A stretch of 64,000 bases of DNA from Poriferisodalis sp026713105 (GTDB taxonomy: Bacteria; Actinomycetota; Acidimicrobiia; Acidimicrobiales; Poriferisodalaceae): contig OZ220472.1 in assembly GCA_965115995.1 (NCBI GenBank), positions 2,108,001 through 2,172,000 on the forward strand, written 5' to 3'. Below the pieces are notes generated by a model. That model had not been told where the DNA came from and made no database searches. It saw only the letters and a list, made by a program, of their open reading frames with translations. Position numbers and translations under genes: made by a program. The first letter of the stretch is position 1. Each line of letters opens with the position of its first letter. Shown piece after piece: positions 50,538 through 59,323 of this stretch.

Positions 50538-50775
50538 CTCGATGGGCTGCGGCGCGCACCAGCGTGCGGATGGCGTTCGCAACGCGACCTCGCTTGCCGA
50601 TGACCCGGCCGATGTCCTCCGAACTCACGGTTGCCGTCAGGCTCAGCTTCGATCCCGACTCAGCAATCTCGACCTCGACCTGATCGGGATGTTCAACGAG
50701 CTGGGCGATGAGATACAGCAAGACCTCTTCCGCAGAAGTGGTCTCGGTGTCTGCGCCGGTGTGACCGTCGGTCAC
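50503..50775 (-). CDS. khpA: KH-domain RNA-binding protein (KhpA type)
   Basis: A 90-residue single KH protein. The GxxG loop is in EDIGRVIGKRGRVANAIRTL, within a typical KH alpha-beta frame, preceded by LTATVSSE. KhpA-type proteins bind RNA and, with KhpB, affect cell elongation and small RNAs in Gram-positives. The start GTG 50775 overlaps the rpsP stop by 4 bases (GTGA). It occupies the standard rpsP-khpA-rimM-trmD position. Confidence 0.94.
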   Translation of the reverse strand: MTDGHTGADTETTSAEEVLLYLIAQLVEHPDQVEVEIAESGSKLSLTATVSSEDIGRVIGKRGRVANAIRTLVRAAAHRDGVQVEVDFRD

Positions 50776-51221
50776 TGGGCCTCCCCGGGTTCTGTTGCTT
50801 TCGGCTCGGTTTCGGTGATCTGGGGTGTCGGCTCGCCGACAGGCGCCGCCGGCGCGTCGTCTGCGCCCGGCTCATCGGTGTCGATCACCAGATCGGGCGT
50901 CGGTGCGGGGGCGGGCTCGGCGGGGGCCGCTTCGGCAGCGCCACCCGCAGCCGCAGATGAGCCTCGCGAGCGGAAGTCGTCCCACGCGCCGGAAATCGTC
51001 AGCAGCTTGGAGACAGTGTCGCTTGGCTGGGCACCATGGCTCAGCCAGTGAACAGCGCGCTCATTGACGATCGAGATCGCCGAGGGCTCCTGTCGCGGGT
51101 CGTAGGTGCCGATGACCTCCAGCACGCGTCCGTCGCGGGGCTTGCGACTGTCGACTGCGACGACGCGATAGCTCGGTTGCTTCTTCTTGCCTGTGCGCTT
51201 GAGGCGCAGACGAACGGCCAT
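50772..51221 (-). CDS. rpsP: 30S ribosomal protein S16 with C-terminal extension
   Basis: A 149-residue S16. The first 85 residues are the usual protein: VRLRLKRTGKKKQPSYRVVA, then a VDSRKPRDGRVLEVIGTYDP segment and RAVHWLSHGAQPSDTVSKLL. About 60 Pro/Ala/Glu-rich residues follow, as in several actinobacteria. ATG 51221 is preceded by GGGAG. It is the first gene of the rpsP-khpA-rimM-trmD group. Confidence 0.96.
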   Translation of the reverse strand: MAVRLRLKRTGKKKQPSYRVVAVDSRKPRDGRVLEVIGTYDPRQEPSAISIVNERAVHWLSHGAQPSDTVSKLLTISGAWDDFRSRGSSAAAGGAAEAAPAEPAPAPTPDLVIDTDEPGADDAPAAPVGEPTPQITETEPKATEPGEAQ

Positions 51222-51296
51222 GTCGCTCCCGGTTAGATGAGTTCGAGTGGGGGCTCGTGGCGCACCGATGGGCCGCCGCGCCGACGAACGAGCCTA

Positions 51297-51440
51297 ACGG
51301 GCGAATGCCCAGTAACCCCTTGGCTGCCCAACCCCCTGGCTGCCCGCTCTTGTTCGCTGCGCTCACGGGCCGCTCGGGCCACGGCTTCGCCTACCGGCTC
51401 AGCCTCTGACGGGCGAATGCCCAGTAACCCCTTGGCTGCC
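51297..51440. repeat. dispersed repeat copy B flanked by perfect 32-nt direct repeats
   Basis: The 32-base stretch beginning acgggcgaatgcccagtaac is at 51297-51328 and again at 51409-51440, exactly 112 bases apart. Between them, 51343-51406 matches dispersed copy A. The whole lies in the 224-base gap between ffh and rpsP. No gene is seen in this gap. Confidence 0.85.
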
Positions 51441-51445
51441 GAGCC

Positions 51446-52924
51446 TCAACGGCCTGGCAGCTTCAGGTCCAGCGCTTCCCAGTCGATCCCTCCGCCGTCG
51501 GGCTTGGTGCCGAGCTTGCCCGACGACGACCCGCCCTTCGACGATGTGCGCCCACCGCCTGTGCGGGAGCTGCCGGCCGGACGGGTCGGGCCCTTGCCCC
51601 GCTTGCGGCCGGCCTTGCGGCTGGCTGGCCGCCGTTTCGATCCCAGGCCCATCATGCCGCCCATCATCTTGCGCATCTGGGTGAACTGCTTCAGCAGATT
51701 GCCGACCTGTGCCGACGAGGTACCGCTGCCAGCGGCGATGCGGGCGCGGCGGGAGGCGTCGATGATCTCCGGCGACACGCGCTCCGCTGGCGTCATCGAC
51801 AGCACGATGGCCTCTGCGGTGGTGATCCGGTCGTCGTCGATGTCCGCATTACGGACTTGGTCGGAGATGCCGGGCATCATCTGCACGATGCTCTGCAGGT
51901 TGCCCATCTTGCGAAGCTGACGAAGCTGGTCGACGAAGTCGTCGAGCGTGAAGGTGCCCTCAGCGAGTCGCTGGGCCGCCGCCTCTGCCTCTTCTTGTTC
52001 GTAGACGGCCTCCGCCTTCTCGATGAGCGTCATCACGTCGCCCATGCCGAGGATCCGGCTCGCCATGCGGTCGGGATGGAACTGCTCGAAGTCGTCGACC
52101 TTCTCGCCGACTGACGCAAACGCCACCGGACGACCGACCACCTCGGCAACCGAGAGAGCCGCGCCGCCGCGTGCGTCGCCGTCGAGCTTGGTCAGGATGA
52201 TCCCGTCCACTTCGAGCGTTGCGTGAAAGGCCTCGGCGGTCGCGACGGCGTCCTGGCCCACCATCGAGTCGACGATGAGCAGGGTGTAATGGGGTTCGAC
52301 CGCGTCCGAGATTCGGGCCACTTCTCCCATCAGCTCGACGTCGATTGCCAGCCGCCCCGCGGTGTCCACGATGAGCACATCGCGGCCGGTCTGGCGGGCG
52401 TGGGCGAGACCCCCCGCGGCGCAGGCCACAGGGTCTCCGGGCTCGCTCCATACCTCGACGTCGATGCCACGGGCGAGCGTCCGCAACTGCTCAACGGCTG
52501 CGGGTCGCTGCAGGTCGGCGCCGACCAGCAGCGGATTGCGGCCCTGTGACTTGCACCACTGGGCCAACTTGGCTGCGGCAGTCGTCTTGCCAGAGCCCTG
52601 GAGGCCGGCCAGCATCACCACCGTGGGCGGCCTCGGAGCGAACTGGAAGTCGAGCGGGCTTCCGCCCAGGATCTCGACAAGCTCGTCGTTGACGATCTTG
52701 GTGACCTGCTGACCGGGCGTCAGGCTGGCCGTGACCTCGCCACCGATGCTGCGCTCGCGGACCCGGTCTACAAAGCGGCGTACCACCCCGACGTTGACAT
52801 CGGCTTCGAGCAGCGCCAGGCGGATCTCGGCCAACGCCTCGTCAACGTCGGCGGGCCGCATTCGTCCGCGGCCCCGCAGGCCCCGCAGGGTGCCGGACAA
52901 GCGGTCAGTCAGGGTGTCAAACAT
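51446..52924 (-). CDS. ffh: signal recognition particle protein Ffh
   Basis: A 492-residue SRP GTPase that binds signal peptides and 4.5S RNA. The NG domain has GLQGSGKTTAAAKLA, DTAGR and the TKLDGDARGGAALS stretch. The M domain has the Met-rich FTQMRKMMGGMMGLGSKRR, as expected for signal binding. The tail is basic and Gly/Ser-rich. ATG 52924 is four bases from the ftsY stop, so the two halves of the targeting pathway are coupled. Confidence 0.97.
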   Translation of the reverse strand: MFDTLTDRLSGTLRGLRGRGRMRPADVDEALAEIRLALLEADVNVGVVRRFVDRVRERSIGGEVTASLTPGQQVTKIVNDELVEILGGSPLDFQFAPRPPTVVMLAGLQGSGKTTAAAKLAQWCKSQGRNPLLVGADLQRPAAVEQLRTLARGIDVEVWSEPGDPVACAAGGLAHARQTGRDVLIVDTAGRLAIDVELMGEVARISDAVEPHYTLLIVDSMVGQDAVATAEAFHATLEVDGIILTKLDGDARGGAALSVAEVVGRPVAFASVGEKVDDFEQFHPDRMASRILGMGDVMTLIEKAEAVYEQEEAEAAAQRLAEGTFTLDDFVDQLRQLRKMGNLQSIVQMMPGISDQVRNADIDDDRITTAEAIVLSMTPAERVSPEIIDASRRARIAAGSGTSSAQVGNLLKQFTQMRKMMGGMMGLGSKRRPASRKAGRKRGKGPTRPAGSSRTGGGRTSSKGGSSSGKLGTKPDGGGIDWEALDLKLPGR

Positions 52925-52927
52925 CGC

Positions 52928-54127
52928 TCAGTCCCCTGGTCGGGCTTGTTCTGGGCTGTGGGAGGCGGGCACCCCGGCGTCCGGATCGGCGCCGAGCAAC
53001 GCGTCGACGTAGCTGTCGGGGTCGAAGTCGACAAGATCATCGGCGCCCTCGCCAAGGCCCACGAGCTTCACGCGCAGTCCCAGCTCGGCCTCGATGGCGA
53101 AGACGATCCCACCCTTCGCCGAGCCGTCCAGCTTGGTGAGCACGACACCGGTGACGTCGGTGGCCTCGGCAAAGGCACGTGCCTGGCTCAGACCATTCTG
53201 GCCAGTGGTCGCATCGATGACCAGCAGCGTCTCGACGACGGCACCGGGCTCCCGATCGGCGACTCGGCGGACTTTGGCGAGCTCATCCATGAGATTCTTG
53301 CGATTCTGGAGCCTGCCGGCGGTATCGGCGAGAACCACGTCGGCACCGCGGGCCGCCGCGGCGCTGACGGCGTCATGCACAACCGAGCTGGGGTCGGCGC
53401 CAGCGCTGCCCGAGATCAAATCCGCACCGCACCGATCAGCCCACGTCTGCAGCTGTGAGGTGGCAGCCGCGCGGAATGTGTCGCCGGCGGCCATCACCAC
53501 GACTTGGCCTTCCGCCGACAGCCGTGCCCCCACCTTGCCGATCGTGGTGGTCTTGCCCACGCCGTTGACGCCCACGAACAGCCACACCGGCGTGGCCCCC
53601 TCTCGGTCCGGCGCACTCACGTGCAGCGAGCGATCAGCATCGAGGGCTGCACGCATCTGGTCAGCCAGTTCGTGGACCAGCTCGTCGGCATCGACGATGT
53701 CCTGATCGTCGGCGGTGCTCCGCAGGCGTTCCAGTGTGGCCATTGTCGTCGCAACGCCGACATCGGCGCCGAGCAGGGCCTCTTCCAGGCTCTCCCACGT
53801 AGCTCCGTCAGGCCGCCGTCCCCGGATGGACGCGAGGCGATCGCGCAGCGTCCGACGCGACGAGGCCAACCCCGACGCAAAGGTGGCTGCAGGCCTGAGA
53901 GGACCCGTCTCGGCCGGCCCCCCAGCACGTTCGGCGGCACCATCGGGCGGGGTCTGCGTCGCCACGGGGTAGTCCGCAGGCCTTGGCGGAGGCTGAGGTA
54001 TCGCTACGGGTTCGTTTCGAGATGGGGGCCCCGAGCGGCGCTGCATTGTGCGTTGCACGAAGGGAACCGATGCGAGAAGCACCATCACGACGACGCCGAT
54101 GACAAGTAGTACGACCTCGATGCTCAC
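52928..54127 (-). CDS. ftsY: SRP receptor FtsY with N-terminal membrane anchor
   Basis: A 399-residue FtsY. Residues 3-24 form a membrane helix, a form common in actinobacteria, followed by a Pro-rich linker. The NG domain has FVGVNGVGKTTTIGKVGARL, MAAGDTFRAAA, DTAGR and TKLDGSAKGG. ATG 54127 is the start. The gene lies 11 bases after smc and just before ffh. Confidence 0.96.
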   Translation of the reverse strand: MSIEVVLLVIGVVVMVLLASVPFVQRTMQRRSGPPSRNEPVAIPQPPPRPADYPVATQTPPDGAAERAGGPAETGPLRPAATFASGLASSRRTLRDRLASIRGRRPDGATWESLEEALLGADVGVATTMATLERLRSTADDQDIVDADELVHELADQMRAALDADRSLHVSAPDREGATPVWLFVGVNGVGKTTTIGKVGARLSAEGQVVVMAAGDTFRAAATSQLQTWADRCGADLISGSAGADPSSVVHDAVSAAAARGADVVLADTAGRLQNRKNLMDELAKVRRVADREPGAVVETLLVIDATTGQNGLSQARAFAEATDVTGVVLTKLDGSAKGGIVFAIEAELGLRVKLVGLGEGADDLVDFDPDSYVDALLGADPDAGVPASHSPEQARPGD

Positions 54128-54138
54128 TGATCGGCAGG

Positions 54139-57100
54139 CTACCCAGGGGTCGTCGCGGGCTCTCCGAGCAGCTCCGACGAGGACTCGTCGAAGCCCAATG
54201 GTCCATCCGCAGCGACAAGGGCCGCTGCATGCTCGGGCCGCTCCGACACGACCACGCTGGAACCCCCGGGCGGCATGGACACGCCGTACAGAACGTCGGC
54301 CGATTCCATCGTGCGGCGTTGATGGCTCACGATGATCAACTGCGACTCCCGCCGGAATTCCGCCACGAGGTCCAAGAAACGCTGCAGATTGACGTCGTCG
54401 AGCGCCGCTTCCACCTCATCGAGAACGTAGAACGGCGAAGGCCGGCTGCGGAACACCGCGAAGAGGTACGCGAGCGCCACCAGCGAGCGCTCACCGCCGG
54501 ACAGCAATGACAAGCGACCGATCTGCTTGCCGGCGGGTCGAACGTCGAGTTCGACCCCCGACGTCAGCAGCTCCTGCGGATCCGTCAGCGAGAGCTTGCC
54601 GGTGCCGCCCGGGAACAGCGTGCCGAACAGTTCGGCGAAGTTCCGAGCGACATCTTCGAATGCTGCCGCAAACGTTGCGACGATCTCGGCGTCGATGGCT
54701 CGGATCACCTTGTGCAGTTCCCTGCGGCTGTTGCGCACGTCCGCGAGCTGGGTGGCCACGAACTCGAAGCGCTCTGAGGCTGCCTCGTACTCCGAGAGCG
54801 CCAGGGGGTTGACCGGCCCCAGTCGATTCAGGTCCGCGCGCAGCGTTCGCTCGTGAGCGATGGCCGTGACCCCGTCGGGCAGCGGCGGTGGCGGTGCAGC
54901 GAGTGCCGCTGCGGGGTCTGCGAAGAACTCGGTTCGCAGCATCTCAACGAGGGCGTCGCGCTTGGTACGACGTTCGGCATCGGCGACGTCCAACGCTGCG
55001 AGTTCCGTGCGCAAGTGCTCCTGGCGCGACAAAGCCGCGTCACGCTCGCGTCGGAGCGCATCAAGGCGCTCCGTCAGCTGGCGCACCAACTCAATGCGGG
55101 CCTCGTTGCGTGAGCGCAGCCGCTTTGCTTCGGCATCGAGGCGCTGGCGGCGCTCCGAGAGCAACAGCGCCAGACGATCCAGCCCCGACACGATGGCTTC
55201 TGCCCGCTCCAGCCGGGCGGACGCGGCCGCACGGGAGCTCTCATGGCCCCTCAAACGCCGCTCAATGGTCCCGAGCCGTTCGCTGAGCACTGATCGGCGT
55301 TGCTCCTGTGCGGCAGCTCGGTCCTCGAACGCCTGAATCCGCTCGGCCTGCTGGGCTGCTGCTGTGGCCGCCCGGCGTCGAAGGTTCTCGGCGGTGCGTT
55401 GTGCCTCTCGGGATGATTCGAAGGCCGCCTGGTGCGCTTGCTGCGCCGAGGTCCACGCCGCGGCCGCTGCCTGCTGGTGGTGCGTCAGCTCGTCGATGCG
55501 TGCGCGTGCGACGTCGAGTGCCGCCGTGGCCGCCGCCGGCCCCGTGCTGCCAATCCGCCAGCGGTGGGGTCCGAACCGGTCGCCGCTGGATGTAACGAAC
55601 ACGGCATCGTCGGCCGTGCGCGCTGCCAGCACGCGGTCATACGCGCTGGACCAATCGCCGGCAACGCAGATGGCCGCACCGACGACGGCGTCGAGCAACC
55701 TCCCGAGCTGGTCGCGGCACCACTCCGGCGCGTCAGGGGCGACCTGTATGTGGGGCCGCACCAACTCCTCGATCGCGCCCGGCGACGAGCTCTCGGCCGG
55801 GCGGCCCGGATCGTGGGCGGCGGGCAGATTGCTGAGTGAGATCACCGAGCCGCTCGCATCGGTGTCGGCAAGCGCTGCCAGCGCCGCGACCGCCGCGTCG
55901 TCATCTCGCACAACGACCGCCGAGAGCGACCCATCTGCGGCAGCCTCCGCCGCCGCCTCCCAACCGTCGTCGATGATCACCAGCTCGCCGAGCGCGCCGA
56001 CCACCCCAGCGACGCCGTCGAGCACCGCCGCACCGGAGTCGGTGCGGGCGGCGGCGACAGCGGAGGCCAGTGCCTCAAATCTTCCGATCCAATGCTGGAG
56101 CTCCTCAGCGGCGTTCCGCTGCTGCTCATCGGCCTGCGACAGCGATGCAGCGGCGGCCTCGAGGCGCGCTTCGGCCTCCCGGTGGTCTTGGTCGGCTGCG
56201 CTTGCGGCGACCTCATCGACTTCGGTGTCGGCGCCGACGCCCGAATGGGTCTGTTCGGCTAAGCCCGCCGACGGCGCGGACGACACCGCTGCTGCGTCAA
56301 GGGCGGTCAGCTCAGCTGACACCCGTGCATGTTCATCGGTCAGCGTCGCCACCACGTCGGAGTCGAGCAAGGTATTGCGCTCGCGTTCGACCGATCGCAT
56401 CCGTTCATAGGTCTGACCGATGAGACCGCGTGCCCGTTCCGACAGCGATGCCACTCGCGACAGCCGATCAGCAGGTTCTGCGGTCAGCTCGGCAAGCTGT
56501 GACTGCGCATCGTCGATCACCCGGTCGATGTCGGCAATCGACGATGCCACCGCGTCCTGTTGCGCCGCAAAATCGACCCGTCGAGCATCAGAGGCGCTTT
56601 GCGCTTGGTAACTCGCGGCTAGCTGACGCCCCGCGTTGTAGAGCTGCAGCCCAGCCAGCTCTGCGCTGATCTCGCGGTGGCGGCGGGCGGCGGTGGCCTG
56701 CCGCTCGAGCGGCCGCAGCTGACGGCGGAGTTCGCGCTGCAGGTCGACGAGGCGCGTCACGTTTGCCTCCGTGCCTTCCAGCCGCCGCTCGGCACGCTCC
56801 TTGCGGCGACGGAACTTCAGCACGCCCGCCGCCTCCTCGATCAGCGCGCGCCGTTCTTCGGGACGGGCAGCGAGGACCTGGGTGATCTGGCCTTGCGCCA
56901 CGACGATGTGCTGCTGCCGCCCGACCCCGGCATCATTCAGCAGTTCTTGCAGGTCGAGCAGCCGGCACGGCGTCCCGTTGAGCGCGTACTCCGATTCGCC
57001 CGAGCGGAACAAGGTGCGAGTGATCGCCACCTCGGCGGTCTGGGTGGGCAGGGTCCTCGACTCGTTGTCGATGACCAAGGTGACCAGTGCGCGGCCTAGA

Positions 57101-57321
57101 GCCGTCCGGCGGTCAGTTCCGGCGAAGACGACGTCGTCCATCCGCTGGCCTCGCAGCGTGCGGGGACCTTGCGCGCCGAGCACCCATGAGATGGCGTCGA
57201 CGACGTTCGACTTGCCGCTGCCGTTGGGACCCACCACCACGGTGACGCCCGGCTCGAAGGCGAGCGTGGTGGTGTCTGCAAACGACTTGAAACCGGACAG
57301 TGTCAGGGAACGGAGGAACAC
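54139..57321 (-). CDS. smc: chromosome segregation protein SMC, shorter than usual
   Basis: A 1060-residue SMC ATPase that with ScpAB condenses and orients chromosomes. Walker A is VVVGPNGSGKSNVVDAI near residue 32. The ABC signature is SLLSGGERSLVALAYLFAVF and Walker B is PFYVLDEVEAALDDVNLQR near the end. Ala/Arg/Glu/Gln-rich coiled coils flank a hinge at about residues 430-600. Typical bacterial SMCs have about 1150-1200 residues, so the arms seem short. The start is GTG 57321. scpA and scpB are not in this window. Confidence 0.94.
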   Translation of the reverse strand: MFLRSLTLSGFKSFADTTTLAFEPGVTVVVGPNGSGKSNVVDAISWVLGAQGPRTLRGQRMDDVVFAGTDRRTALGRALVTLVIDNESRTLPTQTAEVAITRTLFRSGESEYALNGTPCRLLDLQELLNDAGVGRQQHIVVAQGQITQVLAARPEERRALIEEAAGVLKFRRRKERAERRLEGTEANVTRLVDLQRELRRQLRPLERQATAARRHREISAELAGLQLYNAGRQLAASYQAQSASDARRVDFAAQQDAVASSIADIDRVIDDAQSQLAELTAEPADRLSRVASLSERARGLIGQTYERMRSVERERNTLLDSDVVATLTDEHARVSAELTALDAAAVSSAPSAGLAEQTHSGVGADTEVDEVAASAADQDHREAEARLEAAAASLSQADEQQRNAAEELQHWIGRFEALASAVAAARTDSGAAVLDGVAGVVGALGELVIIDDGWEAAAEAAADGSLSAVVVRDDDAAVAALAALADTDASGSVISLSNLPAAHDPGRPAESSSPGAIEELVRPHIQVAPDAPEWCRDQLGRLLDAVVGAAICVAGDWSSAYDRVLAARTADDAVFVTSSGDRFGPHRWRIGSTGPAAATAALDVARARIDELTHHQQAAAAAWTSAQQAHQAAFESSREAQRTAENLRRRAATAAAQQAERIQAFEDRAAAQEQRRSVLSERLGTIERRLRGHESSRAAASARLERAEAIVSGLDRLALLLSERRQRLDAEAKRLRSRNEARIELVRQLTERLDALRRERDAALSRQEHLRTELAALDVADAERRTKRDALVEMLRTEFFADPAAALAAPPPPLPDGVTAIAHERTLRADLNRLGPVNPLALSEYEAASERFEFVATQLADVRNSRRELHKVIRAIDAEIVATFAAAFEDVARNFAELFGTLFPGGTGKLSLTDPQELLTSGVELDVRPAGKQIGRLSLLSGGERSLVALAYLFAVFRSRPSPFYVLDEVEAALDDVNLQRFLDLVAEFRRESQLIIVSHQRRTMESADVLYGVSMPPGGSSVVVSERPEHAAALVAADGPLGFDESSSELLGEPATTPG

Positions 57322-57348
57322 GGCAGCTCGAAGCGTGGAGGTCGACGT

Positions 57349-58179
57349 CTACACCTGATAATCGCAGTAGTGGTGGGTCACACCCCGGATGACCGTCGTC
57401 AGGACGTCACCTCGGCCGTTGCGGCATCGCTCGCCGGCCCGACCGAAGACCTCGAAGTAGGGATCGAAGCCGCCTGACTTGCCGAAGATGTCGAGATGGC
57501 CGCCGATGGAGGATCCCCGGTACTTGATGGAATTGTGAACCGTCTCGACGATGGCGCGGTAGAGCCGGCGCACCTCCTGGGTGTTCAGTTCGCTGGCAAT
57601 GCGCCCATACCCGAGACGGGCTGCATGCAGCACCTCGTCGGAGTACATCGGTCCGAGGCCCACGACAAACGTCTGGTCCAGGAGCAGGTCGCGGACGGTA
57701 TCGGAGCGGCCCCGCAGCATGAGAGCGAAGTCGGTCCACGGCATCGGCATGTCGACCGGATCGAAGCCGAGATCGACCTGACCCGGAAACACCTTGTGGT
57801 AACGGGCTTTCGCAATGACACGCAACGTCGCTTCAGCACCCGAATCGATCAGACGCAGCTGACCGCCAGTGGTGAAGCCGATCACGACCTTGGTACCAGG
57901 GATCTGCGGCGTTCGAGAGGTCGCCCGCCGCAGCGAGCCCGTCGCGCCGAGGTGCGCCACCATGACCTCGTCGGGACCGAGGTCGAACAGCAGCAAGGTG
58001 CCGTCGCGCGACACGGACATGACCTTCTTGCCCACCAGCAGGTCGGCGAACTGCTGCTTCGAGCGCATTGCGGGAAGCGCCTTCTTGGTGCCCGGGACAT
58101 CGACCATCTTGACCCGGCGGCCCGTGACTTCTTTGTCGAGGTCGCGCCGAGCGATCTCGATCTCTGGCAGTTCAGCCAT
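57349..58179 (-). CDS. Fpg/MutM-family protein with altered catalytic residues
   Basis: A 276-residue protein with the Fpg/Nei fold (N-terminal AELPEIEIARRDL, middle LLLDQTFVVGLGPMYSDEVL). Active Fpg begins MPELPE and uses Pro1 as nucleophile; here Ala takes that place. The conserved lysine in the RRGKYLLLEL-type stretch is Thr61 (SVSRDGTLLLFDL). The zinc finger should carry four cysteines but shows only those in ERCRNGR and YCDYQ. It is thus probably not a standard 8-oxoguanine glycosylase, though a different DNA-binding role is possible. ATG 58179 has GGAGGAG upstream and overlaps the rnc stop by 8 bases. Position between rnc and smc is where actinobacteria carry fpg. Confidence 0.75.
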   Translation of the reverse strand: MAELPEIEIARRDLDKEVTGRRVKMVDVPGTKKALPAMRSKQQFADLLVGKKVMSVSRDGTLLLFDLGPDEVMVAHLGATGSLRRATSRTPQIPGTKVVIGFTTGGQLRLIDSGAEATLRVIAKARYHKVFPGQVDLGFDPVDMPMPWTDFALMLRGRSDTVRDLLLDQTFVVGLGPMYSDEVLHAARLGYGRIASELNTQEVRRLYRAIVETVHNSIKYRGSSIGGHLDIFGKSGGFDPYFEVFGRAGERCRNGRGDVLTTVIRGVTHHYCDYQV

Positions 58180-58954
58180 GGGCGGGCTCCTCCGCAACAA
58201 TGGATCGGGCCACGGTCTCGCCTTTCGGCTCGGCCTCCAAGAACCGCAGACATGCAGCTTCCGCCGCTCGCTGTTCCGCAGCCCGCTTGGTGGAACCTTC
58301 GCCGCGACCCCAGACTTCGCTGTCGATGCGTGCTTCGGCCACGAATGTGGGCCGGTGTGGGGGACCGGAACTCGACACGTCGTATCTGGGCTCGGTGCGG
58401 AAACGTTGCGTCACCAGCTCCTGGAACCGATTCTTGGCTTGGCGCGCACCTGGTTCGCTGGCTGCTGAGGTGATGCGCTCACCCATCAGGTGGCTGATGA
58501 CATCGCGAGCCGCACCCAGACCGCCGTCCAAGAACACCGCGCCGAGCACCGCTTCGAGCGCGTCGGCCAATATCGACTCCTTGTCGGCTCCTCCGGTTGC
58601 TGCCTCGCCGCGTCCGAGCAGAAGCGCAGACCCCAGGTCGCAGTCTCGTGCTGCGCCGGCCAGCGCGACCGCGCTCACCACCGCCGAGCGAACGGCACTG
58701 AGCTCGCCCGGCCCGAGTTCGGGCCACTGGGTTACGGCGAGCTCGCAAACGCAGAGCCCGAGCACGGCGTCACCGAGGAATTCGAGGCGTTCGTTGGATG
58801 CGACATGACGATCACGCGGCACATCGCTGTTGTGCTCATTGCACCAGCTTCGGTGCGAGAGGGCTTCGGTCAGGAGACTGGCGTCGGCGAAGCGATGTCC
58901 GACACGCTCCGCGAAGCTGTCGAGTTCAGCGAGTTCGGCGACAGCAATCTCCAC
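58172..58954 (-). CDS. rnc: ribonuclease III
   Basis: A 260-residue RNase III that cuts double-stranded RNA, including rRNA precursors. The signature NERLEFLGDAVLGLCVCELA lies near residue 54, with a second catalytic Asp/Glu set in LADALEAVLGAVFLDGG. The dsRNA-binding domain spans about 170-245 (AKNRFQELVTQRFRTEPRYD). The start is GTG 58954, one base after the acpP stop. The 3' end (58204-58238) resembles the dispersed repeat found in the trmD and ffh downstream regions, so the last 18 residues may come from that element. Confidence 0.95.
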   Translation of the reverse strand: MEIAVAELAELDSFAERVGHRFADASLLTEALSHRSWCNEHNSDVPRDRHVASNERLEFLGDAVLGLCVCELAVTQWPELGPGELSAVRSAVVSAVALAGAARDCDLGSALLLGRGEAATGGADKESILADALEAVLGAVFLDGGLGAARDVISHLMGERITSAASEPGARQAKNRFQELVTQRFRTEPRYDVSSSGPPHRPTFVAEARIDSEVWGRGEGSTKRAAEQRAAEAACLRFLEAEPKGETVARSIVAEEPAHG

Positions 58955-58955
58955 G

Positions 58956-59246
58956 TCAGCCGACGCGCTCCATCACGTAGTCGATGGCGTCGCGCACAGT
59001 CTTGAGATCTTCGAGATCTTCGTCTTCGATTCGAAAGCCCACCGTGCGGTCTGAAAGCTCCTCTTCCAGCGCCTCGACCAGCTCGATCAACGCCAGCGAG
59101 TCTGCACCGAGATCGTCCACGAAGGAGGACGACTCGGCCACTTGGGATGGATCCAGCTCCAAGATGTCGGCGAGCTGATTGCGAATGAGATCGAAGACCT
59201 CGTCACGCTCTGGCGGACTCTGGCGCACGTGAGTTTCTGCGGGCAT
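58956..59246 (-). CDS. acpP: acyl carrier protein
   Basis: A 96-residue ACP. The 4'-phosphopantetheine serine is in VDDLGADSLALIELVEALEE, and the preceding helix has ELDPSQVAESSSF. ATG 59246 is preferred; an in-frame start at 59294 would add 16 residues with no clear ribosome-binding site. It lies between plsX and rnc, a common order, but no fab genes are adjacent. The C-terminus continues to YVMERVG. Confidence 0.94.
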   Translation of the reverse strand: MPAETHVRQSPPERDEVFDLIRNQLADILELDPSQVAESSSFVDDLGADSLALIELVEALEEELSDRTVGFRIEDEDLEDLKTVRDAIDYVMERVG

Positions 59247-59323
59247 GGCGTCGGCCAGCCTACCGGCGGTCGATCGCTCAGGCCGCGGCTTCACCGTGTG
59301 CTTCCCGCTCTAGCTCAGTGTCA

